A stretch of 11,535 nucleotides of DNA from the NCBI GenBank assembly GCA_009925905.1, contig RFPZ01000040.1, positions 1-11,535 on the forward strand. The letters run 5' to 3'. Below the pieces are notes generated by a model. The model had not been told where the DNA came from. It worked only from the letters and a program-made list of their open reading frames with translations, and searched no databases. This DNA is from Candidatus Aquidulcis frankliniae (GTDB lineage Bacteria; Chloroflexota; Limnocylindria; Limnocylindrales; Limnocylindraceae). Of the stretch, positions 6,761 through 11,535 are shown one piece after another. A program made the translations under genes and the position numbers. Within the stretch, counting starts at the first letter, position 1; each line of letters opens with the position of its first letter.

Positions 6761-7177
6761 ATGTACTTCTATGAGCTTCACGAGGCAGATGACGAACTCA
6801 CGTTTGGGCTGACCCTCGCTCATGACGAGGCCTTTGCGCCGAGTGAATTTTTGGCCATGGTTGAGACCGCCCGCAGCCGGGTGATCGAGACCTTTACCGA
6901 AGAGACCCTCATTGAGGCGATCGCTGCAGAGCTTGAGCGCGAGCACGATTTTGCCGCCGCGGTGGACTCTCGCCTGGTTGCAGCGGTTGGCGTCTCTTCC
7001 GAAGAGGGCGAAACACGCCTCCTCATGCACGATAGAGCGGGTGCCCCTGGCGCTGACGAAGGCGAGGAGGAAGATCCCGATCTCGCCATCGCTGAAGCGC
7101 TGCTCTCGGGGCGCGAGCCGATCGGTCTGCGAACGGCGGTGGTGGATTTAGAGAAGAACGAGTCGCTCGACTCCTAG
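6761..7177 (+). CDS. Small acidic protein of unknown function
   Basis: I do not recognise the family of this 138-residue protein. It is rich in Asp and Glu, has no cysteine, signal peptide or membrane segment, and is expected to be cytosolic. Residues 1-80 (MYFYELHEADDELTFGLTLA onward) look like a folded alpha/beta domain with a long helix around 26-60. An acidic linker (about residues 95-110, EGEEEDP) then leads to a short C-terminal part with DLAIAEALL and TAVVDLEKNE. The reading frame is open further upstream, but I chose ATG 6761. The upstream part overlaps the FtsB-like gene on the other strand and is basic and unlike the rest, and a TAGCCT box lies directly before this ATG. It is divergent from the division gene, so shared regulation is possible, and it converges on the capA-like gene with 16 bases between them. 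It is a real gene by codon pattern and by filling the space. Confidence 0.65.
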   Translation: MYFYELHEADDELTFGLTLAHDEAFAPSEFLAMVETARSRVIETFTEETLIEAIAAELEREHDFAAAVDSRLVAAVGVSSEEGETRLLMHDRAGAPGADEGEEEDPDLAIAEALLSGREPIGLRTAVVDLEKNESLDS

Positions 7178-7193
7178 GGCGATCAGGCTCGGG

Positions 7194-8801
7194 CTACCAG
7201 CGCGGCAGGCCTTTCGAGCCCTTCCAAACACGATTCATGATCGGCACCCCGTCAGTGGCGATATCGACAAAGTTTGGTTGGGACTGCCTCAAGATTACCG
7301 TCGGCAACATGCGCGTGCTGACAAGACGCGAACCAATGAAGGTTGACTCAATGACGAGGCCCTGCGACGTCTCCACCGACCAGTTCTGATCGAAAATAAA
7401 GTTCCCCATTGAGTAGAAGACGGGTTTGTCGTTAATGATCTCCATTGCGCTAGCCCAATGCGAGTGCGATCCGAGAATCATGTCCGCTCCAGCCTCGATC
7501 GCCCGCTTAGCAAACCTGCGCTGTGAGGCGGTTGGCTGTGCCTGGAACTCCAAGCCCCAATGCGGGAAAACGATAACGACGTCGGCACCAGCGGCCCGAG
7601 CCGCCGCAATCGAGGCGCGCATCTCTAGGACGCCGATTGGCGCGCTCCCCGCACGATCTACCCGGGCATGGGTACTCGGGTTGACCTGATCAACAGCGAC
7701 GATGCCAACAGTGACCCCGCCAACGCTGGTGAGCCACGGGCGCTGAGCTTCAGCGAGGTTGGCACCAGCGCCTCCGCTGCCCATGCCGGCAGCTTTCACC
7801 GCGGCAACCGTTTCCGGTATACGCGAGACGCCACCATCACCGATGTGATTGTTCGCCAACGAGAGGAAATCAATTCCCGCCTCTTTCAGAACGCGAAGAA
7901 GAGCAGGATTACCTGTGAACGTGGTTCCTGAATTGTGCTGTCGCCACTTCTTCGGTGTTGGTGATTCCAAGTTAGCAATTGAGAGATCTGCATTATGGAA
8001 TAGCGAGCGCATCAATCCGTTGACGCCTCCGCCGCGCACATAGCGCGCGGCGACTCGGGGGACACCGAACTGGCTGCAGCAGGTCGTACCAGTGATGTCC
8101 GCAAAACCACCGTCAAAGAGTGAATCTGCACCACGAGTCGATCGCTTGGCATCTGCTGAGACCCCACGGTCGAGCAGGATGTCACCACCGGCTACAAGGG
8201 TCCATGCCGAGGCGGGATCGTAGGCGAGCGGACCTGAGATCCATTCAGCAGGTATCGATGCATCAACTGGGAGCTCAGCGCGTAGCGGCCAATCCGTGAG
8301 TGCGGCGACGCGATTCACGCCAACGATTGCAGCACCCTCCCACGTCAAGGTGCGAAGTGCTGGCTCAACCGCGGCGAGCCGCACGAACCCTGCCGCATTC
8401 TCATCGGCAGCAAGTGCCGCCTTGAGGGCGGTGCGGTCCGCGACGAGGGTTAATCGCGAAGCGATCGCGGTGGATGAGAGGCCGAGTGCCGCAAGGATGG
8501 GGGCGGCCTCCGCTGAGATGAGAACGAGCTTCGTGATCGGAAACTTTCCTCCCACCTCGCTGAGGCGCGCAATGCCCACACTGGTAAGCGCGGTGAGGGT
8601 ACTGCGGTATCCAGCGACCGGAATCAGCGGGCTTCGGGTATCGCTGGCTGGCGAAAGATCTGGGCTGTCTGTAGGGCCACCAGCCAGCCCAGACGAAGCA
8701 GCTGATGTGCCACACGCTGCAGCAAGCAGGAGTGCAAGCGCGAGCGTGAAGATGCTGCGACGTCGCGGCAGCGATGAATTGGTAACAGCGGGCAGTTCCA
8801 C
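7194..8801 (-). CDS. CapA-family lipoprotein (PGA_cap metallophosphatase fold)
   Basis: This 535-residue predicted lipoprotein begins with basic RRR, a hydrophobic stretch at about 16-29, and a lipobox ending LAAAC, so Cys30 would carry the lipid and hold it outside the membrane. Residues about 31-56 form a Ser/Pro-rich linker. Residues about 58-195 form a separate N-terminal domain that I cannot name securely. From about 200 the CapA fold follows: GGDILLDRG (205-213), NLES (277-280), LANNH (315-319), FPHWGLE (412-418), GSHSH (444-448) and YSMGNFIF (463-470), which are the expected metal-site motifs. CapA proteins are linked to poly-gamma-glutamate capsule systems, but many stand alone with unknown substrates. 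No capB, capC or pgsE gene is present here, so a capsule role is unproven. The start is GTG at 8801, sharing a 17-base promoter region with the divergent nucleosidase gene. Confidence 0.85.
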   Translation of the reverse strand: MELPAVTNSSLPRRRSIFTLALALLLAAACGTSAASSGLAGGPTDSPDLSPASDTRSPLIPVAGYRSTLTALTSVGIARLSEVGGKFPITKLVLISAEAAPILAALGLSSTAIASRLTLVADRTALKAALAADENAAGFVRLAAVEPALRTLTWEGAAIVGVNRVAALTDWPLRAELPVDASIPAEWISGPLAYDPASAWTLVAGGDILLDRGVSADAKRSTRGADSLFDGGFADITGTTCCSQFGVPRVAARYVRGGGVNGLMRSLFHNADLSIANLESPTPKKWRQHNSGTTFTGNPALLRVLKEAGIDFLSLANNHIGDGGVSRIPETVAAVKAAGMGSGGAGANLAEAQRPWLTSVGGVTVGIVAVDQVNPSTHARVDRAGSAPIGVLEMRASIAAARAAGADVVIVFPHWGLEFQAQPTASQRRFAKRAIEAGADMILGSHSHWASAMEIINDKPVFYSMGNFIFDQNWSVETSQGLVIESTFIGSRLVSTRMLPTVILRQSQPNFVDIATDGVPIMNRVWKGSKGLPRW

Positions 8802-8818
8802 ACCGCTATCCTACCGCT
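8802..8818. promoter_or_regulatory. Compact bidirectional promoter with overlapping -10 elements
   Basis: The whole gap between the divergent GTG (8801) and ATG (8819) is 17 bases. TATCCT (8807-8812, plus) and TAGGAT (8813-8808, minus) each lie at -12 to -7 of their own start codon and overlap by five bases in TATCCTA. The centre at 8810 is nine bases from each start codon. Both transcripts would be leaderless. The minus TAGGAT also contains an AGGA that could be a ribosome site. Confidence 0.5.
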
Positions 8819-9574
8819 ATGCAGCAACACCTCCGTCTATCTGGTCCAACGCTCATTGCCGCCGCGCTCAGCGAGGAGCGTGCCGCCCTTGAGGCGCTCA
8901 CCACCGATTTGGTTCCGCACGCACTTCCTGGACTTGCAGAGGGTGCGCTACTCATCGGTCACATTGACGGACACCCGGTCGCCCTACTGCGCTGTGGCGT
9001 TGGCAAGGTGGCCTCGGTGGTTGCCGTTACCGCCGCCCTGGCAGTTCGACCGCGGTGCGTCATCTCGGTTGGATCCGCCGGCGCGCTGCATGCGGGGTAT
9101 CGCGTTGGCGACGTCCTGCTCGCCGATGGCGTTCTTCAGCATGATTTTGCCGCTGCGGAGGCTGATGGCTTTCGGCTCTTCGGATATGGCGCAGAGATTC
9201 CATCAAAAGGCGACCCACTCCTCCTTGCCGACCCCGAGCTCGTCACCGCGGCGTTTGATGCCGCCACACCGACGACGACACGCCTTGGAATCAACCTCCG
9301 TCGCGGCCGCATCGCCACCGGTGACTGGTTCGTAGCCGACCAGAAGGTGCGTGATGCGATCGCCATGCGCAGCGAAGCAGACCTTGTGGAGATGGAGGGG
9401 GCGGCGATTGCCTATGCCGCTCGAACGCACGGCATCCCGTGGCTCGTCATCCGCAGCGTGAGCGACGCTGGGGATGGTGAGGCAACACTCAGTTTCTGGG
9501 AGTATCTCGCGCTGGCCTCAAAGAACGCCGCCGAGATTGTGCGCGCCATCCTTCCAGCGCTGGAGCGCCGCTAG
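8819..9574 (+). CDS. mtnN: 5'-methylthioadenosine/S-adenosylhomocysteine nucleosidase
   Basis: This 251-residue purine nucleosidase of the PNP/UDP family should split methylthioadenosine or S-adenosylhomocysteine (and often 5'-deoxyadenosine) into adenine and the thioribose, clearing SAM and polyamine by-products. Seen motifs are SEER at 18-21 (Glu20 matches E. coli Glu12), GVGKVAS (60-66), SVGSAGAL (83-90), TGDWFVAD (167-174), VEMEGAAI (190-197; Glu191 and Glu193 match Glu172 and Glu174) and RSVSDAGD (212-219; Asp216 matches the catalytic Asp197). It is about 20 residues longer than the E. coli enzyme, mostly at the N-terminus and in the loop around 110-135. The start is ATG 8819, next to a TATCCT box without a ribosome site. 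The last four bases are shared with the end of murI. Futalosine hydrolase is a related alternative, but the retained Glu/Asp set favours MTAN. Confidence 0.9.
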   Translation: MQQHLRLSGPTLIAAALSEERAALEALTTDLVPHALPGLAEGALLIGHIDGHPVALLRCGVGKVASVVAVTAALAVRPRCVISVGSAGALHAGYRVGDVLLADGVLQHDFAAAEADGFRLFGYGAEIPSKGDPLLLADPELVTAAFDAATPTTTRLGINLRRGRIATGDWFVADQKVRDAIAMRSEADLVEMEGAAIAYAARTHGIPWLVIRSVSDAGDGEATLSFWEYLALASKNAAEIVRAILPALERR

Positions 9575-10461
9575 TCCCGCTTCGTCCCCAGCCTCATCTG
9601 CTGCGCGCGCGGTGCTGCCTCACCAAAGAGTCGGGCAGCAAGCGCATCCACGGCAACAGGATCCCCTGTCGTGAAGATCTGGTGCCCAGGGGCTACGGGC
9701 GCTGACGTGGGCGCGGTGTGCCCAAGATGGCCGGGGTCAGCCGCCGTTCCGCGGCTCGATCCAGGTGCTTCGAGTCCGTTCACCGAAATAATCTCCTGCA
9801 AGAAGCTCGCCGTTGCTGCAGCAGAATCGACCACAGCAATCGGGGCACCGAGCGCTGCATCAATCACGCCGCGAATCAGGGGGAAGTGCGTGCAGCCAAG
9901 TAGCAGGGTGTCGATGCGTTGGCTCGGCTCTCCAGCCAGAAACGGATCAATCGCCGCATGGATGGCGTCGCTCATCGCTTGCGTGTCCGTAAGCCCCGAC
10001 TCAATCAGTGGTACGAGTTCTGAGGCGGCCCGCTCAATAACCAACGTGCCTGGGTTCTCATCTTTGATGGCGGCAAAGTAGGCGCGTGATCGAACGGTTG
10101 CAACCGTCGCCAGCACGCCGACCCGACCGGTGCGCGTCGCGAGCGCCGCTGCTGCCGCTCCCGGCCGAATGACGCCAATAATGGGCGTTGCAGGATGCCG
10201 CTCGCGAAGATGCTCTAATGCGACGGCCGTGGCGGTATTGCAGGCAACGATGATCGCTTTGACACCACGCGCGACCAACTCGTCACTAAGCTCCTCGGCA
10301 AAGGTGCGCACCTCAACATCGCTACGGGTGCCATATGGATGACGGGCGCTGTCGCCGATGTAGATCGTGGATTCGGCTGGGAGGCGCGCCTGCACCTCGC
10401 GGAGAACGGTGAGCCCACCGATCCCTGAATCGAAGAGGCCGATAGGACGTGGGTCACTCAT
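9571..10461 (-). CDS. murI: Glutamate racemase
   Basis: This cofactor-independent racemase should convert L-glutamate to D-glutamate for the peptidoglycan stem peptide. With the chosen start it has 296 residues. The paired catalytic cysteines are present: Cys74 in VACNTAT and Cys190 in LGCTHFP, with His192 after the second. FDSGIGGLTVL (10-20), YIGDSARHPYG (34-44) and IGVIRPG (95-101) are also typical; the family usually has a Pro-Tyr-Gly near 42-44, as here. Residues about 230-262 form a Gly/Pro/Ala-rich insert before the last helix, which most racemases lack. I chose ATG 10461, not the upstream ATG at 10500, because the conserved IGLFDSG begins just after it and because it overlaps the methyltransferase stop as ATGAGTGA, a typical coupled arrangement. 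It ends tail to tail with mtnN. Confidence 0.95.
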   Translation of the reverse strand: MSDPRPIGLFDSGIGGLTVLREVQARLPAESTIYIGDSARHPYGTRSDVEVRTFAEELSDELVARGVKAIIVACNTATAVALEHLRERHPATPIIGVIRPGAAAAALATRTGRVGVLATVATVRSRAYFAAIKDENPGTLVIERAASELVPLIESGLTDTQAMSDAIHAAIDPFLAGEPSQRIDTLLLGCTHFPLIRGVIDAALGAPIAVVDSAAATASFLQEIISVNGLEAPGSSRGTAADPGHLGHTAPTSAPVAPGHQIFTTGDPVAVDALAARLFGEAAPRAQQMRLGTKRD

Positions 10462-11236
10462 GAGCAGACCGTAGCAGCCAGCGCAGCCGATCGTCGGCAC
10501 CGACTCTCACGACCTGTAGCCCCGCAGCAGCAGCGAGGGATCGCACCTCATCTGGCTGCCATGCACGAATAGCGAATGGGGTGCGGTCTGGGTAGATGGC
10601 CGTCAGCTGACCATCGGCTCCCACCGACCGATGGCGAATCTCGAGGAGTACGGTGTTTGGTCGCCCAAGGGGATCGGTGGCGATGCGACTTTCGCGTCGC
10701 ACCGTTGTGAAGTCGTTGTCGGCGCGCTCTAGGTCAATGCTCCATTCGCCCGCAACTTCATTCGCGATCAACTGTGGATCCATCAGCGTGGCGTCAATGC
10801 CCACCTGTCCTTTGGGCCCGCAGTGCATCGTCGCCGTTCGTAATAACGCCTCCAGATCGGTAGGCGCAGTGATGATCGAGAGCAGATCGCCGCTCAAGAT
10901 CACCAGGCTGGCAGCGGTGCCGTGCCGACGCCAGGTACGTCCATCCGCGCAGATCCAATCAGCTTCAGGAGCGCGCTCCGCGGCGAGGCTGAGTGCGGCT
11001 GAGTCAAGATCAATGCCAATCAACTGCCGTTCACCCGAACCGAGCGAGGTCAAAACCCGTCCGGCGCCACAACCGATTTCGACGATCGGACCGGACGACT
11101 CCCCCGCCACCCTTTGCCAATACGCCAGGTCGCCGTCGGCGGCGAAAGTCAGGTCGCGTTCGTCGGCAAGCAGTCGACAACGAACCTCTTCTAGCGTTTC
11201 CCTTGACGTGGCTCCGCTCAGCGGGAGGGTTCCCAA
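10454..11236 (-). CDS. SAM-dependent methyltransferase (class I), substrate unknown
   Basis: This 260-residue protein has the Rossmann-fold methyltransferase motifs: VEIGCGAGR (52-60) binds SAM, LIGIDLD (72-78) has the acidic residue for the ribose hydroxyls, and WICADGR (94-100) and LVILSGDLLSII (111-122) are the next strands. The C-terminal part has a beta-rich segment (about 165-225) and ends with PFAIRAWQPDEVRSLAAAAGLQVV, a common end for small-molecule methyltransferases. Substrate cannot be told. The best start is uncertain. No ATG exists near the N-terminus, and TTG at 11236 is the longest choice, lying inside the end of the ureohydrolase gene (19-base overlap). The stop overlaps murI by eight bases. 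The gene is probably co-transcribed with both neighbours, so its function is probably not tied only to peptidoglycan. Confidence 0.8.
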   Translation of the reverse strand: MGTLPLSGATSRETLEEVRCRLLADERDLTFAADGDLAYWQRVAGESSGPIVEIGCGAGRVLTSLGSGERQLIGIDLDSAALSLAAERAPEADWICADGRTWRRHGTAASLVILSGDLLSIITAPTDLEALLRTATMHCGPKGQVGIDATLMDPQLIANEVAGEWSIDLERADNDFTTVRRESRIATDPLGRPNTVLLEIRHRSVGADGQLTAIYPDRTPFAIRAWQPDEVRSLAAAAGLQVVRVGADDRLRWLLRSAHE

Positions 11237-11535
11237 CGTATCGTTTCGCCGGACTCCTTGCGCTTCGCGAGCGCGCTAATCACCTCAAGCGCGGCACGGT
11301 TGGCGATCATTGCGGTTGATTCCGCCCAATCGTACGGCGGTGACACCTCAACAATGTCCATCCCAGCGATCGGAACCTGCGCCGCAATCTGTCGGAGCCC
11401 GCGAAGCAGTTCGCGCGAGAGCATCCCACCCGGCTCGGGTGTGCCAGTTCCTGGGGCAAGGCCGGGATCGACCACGTCAATATCAAGACTGATCCAGATC
11501 GCATCTGGCCCGTCGAGCGCTTCGGCAATGGCGGT
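11218..11535 (-). CDS. Agmatinase/arginase-family ureohydrolase (C-terminal 105 residues only)
   Basis: The gene runs off the right edge, and its last 105 residues plus stop are visible. WISLDIDVVDPGLAPGTGTPEPGG, read from about 11495 to 11424, is the signature of the ureohydrolase superfamily: the two Asp of SLDID ligate Mn2+, and APGTGTP is the conserved turn. GMDIVEVSPPYD follows with the Glu that usually contacts the guanidinium substrate. The family splits agmatine, arginine, guanidinobutyrate, proclavaminate or formiminoglutamate. The tail shape resembles agmatinase (SpeB) more than arginase, but the substrate cannot be settled from the fragment. If it is agmatinase it makes putrescine, which would suit the aminobutyraldehyde-type ALDH at 4748. 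It ends at TGA 11218, inside the methyltransferase start. Confidence 0.85.
   Translation of the reverse strand, partial: TAIAEALDGPDAIWISLDIDVVDPGLAPGTGTPEPGGMLSRELLRGLRQIAAQVPIAGMDIVEVSPPYDWAESTAMIANRAALEVISALAKRKESGETIRWEPSR

Noticed and set aside
8296..8892. 198-codon open frame on the plus strand over the capA-like and mtnN genes
   Set aside because: It runs antisense through the lipoprotein signal region and then overlaps the mtnN start; composition is Ala/Ser/Arg-rich without motifs.
7194..10461. CapA and MurI as a poly-gamma-glutamate capsule system
   Set aside because: No CapB/PgsB ligase or CapC is present, MurI is needed for peptidoglycan anyway, and the two genes are separated by mtnN on the other strand.
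10462..10500. Upstream ATG giving MurI 13 more residues
   Set aside because: The added residues match nothing in the family and lie in the methyltransferase gene; the ATG at 10461 overlaps the previous stop and sits just before the conserved IGLFDSG.
10653..11279. 208-codon open frame on the plus strand over the methyltransferase gene
   Set aside because: It is antisense to a gene with clear methyltransferase motifs, its product is rich in Ser and Arg with no known motif, and GC-rich DNA readily gives such frames.
1..11535. CRISPR, tRNA, insertion sequence, phage, toxin-antitoxin or defence genes
   Set aside because: No regularly spaced repeats, cloverleaf, terminal inverted repeats, transposase or integrase motifs were found on either strand; almost all bases are filled by housekeeping-type genes.

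Overview
The window is an 11.5 kb piece of a GC-rich (I estimate about 60% G+C), very tightly packed bacterial chromosome. From base 80 to the right edge it reads as ten complete genes and one cut off by that edge. The gaps between genes from add onward add up to about 290 bases, so roughly 97% is coding. I see no tRNA, rRNA, CRISPR, transposase, integrase or phage gene. Several genes have a TANNNT hexamer ending 6-7 bases before the start codon and no convincing Shine-Dalgarno, which suggests leaderless transcripts. This trait, the GC content, the compactness and the protein styles (long DERA, an ALDH16-like pair, a DivIC/FtsB-like protein with a long tail) fit a streamlined free-living Chloroflexota (Limnocylindria-like) or Actinomycetota. 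That placement is an inference of low to moderate confidence.

Layout. Bases 80-1126 (-) encode adenosine deaminase. It is divergent from 1206-2141 (+), a long-form deoxyribose-phosphate aldolase. Converging on deoC is a two-gene minus-strand operon: 3128-4687 is a complete aldehyde dehydrogenase and 2184-3125 a half-length ALDH-like protein without catalytic residues. Together they look like ALDH16 split into two polypeptides. Divergent from them is 4748-6280 (+), an ALDH of the 4-aminobutyraldehyde/betaine-aldehyde type. Next come a DivIC/FtsB-like division protein (6286-6690, -), a small acidic protein of unknown function (6761-7177, +), a CapA-type lipoprotein (7194-8801, -) and a methylthioadenosine/SAH nucleosidase (8819-9574, +). 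The right end is a minus-strand run of overlapping genes: an agmatinase-family ureohydrolase (partial), a SAM-dependent methyltransferase and glutamate racemase.

How the genes may work together. Adenosine deaminase, DERA and the ALDH16-like pair fit breakdown of (deoxy)nucleosides: deamination, cleavage of deoxyribose-5-phosphate to glyceraldehyde-3-phosphate and acetaldehyde, then oxidation of the aldehyde. The nucleosidase adds recycling of the adenine by-products of SAM and polyamine metabolism. The agmatinase-type enzyme and the aminobutyraldehyde-type ALDH could be two steps of agmatine/putrescine use, but they are 5 kb apart and the linking putrescine transaminase or oxidase is not in the window. 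MurI and the DivIC/FtsB-like protein are ordinary cell-wall and division functions. I see no defence or mobile system. The most distinctive points are the split ALDH16-like pair, the recurring leaderless-type promoters and a nearly symmetric bidirectional promoter at 8802-8818.
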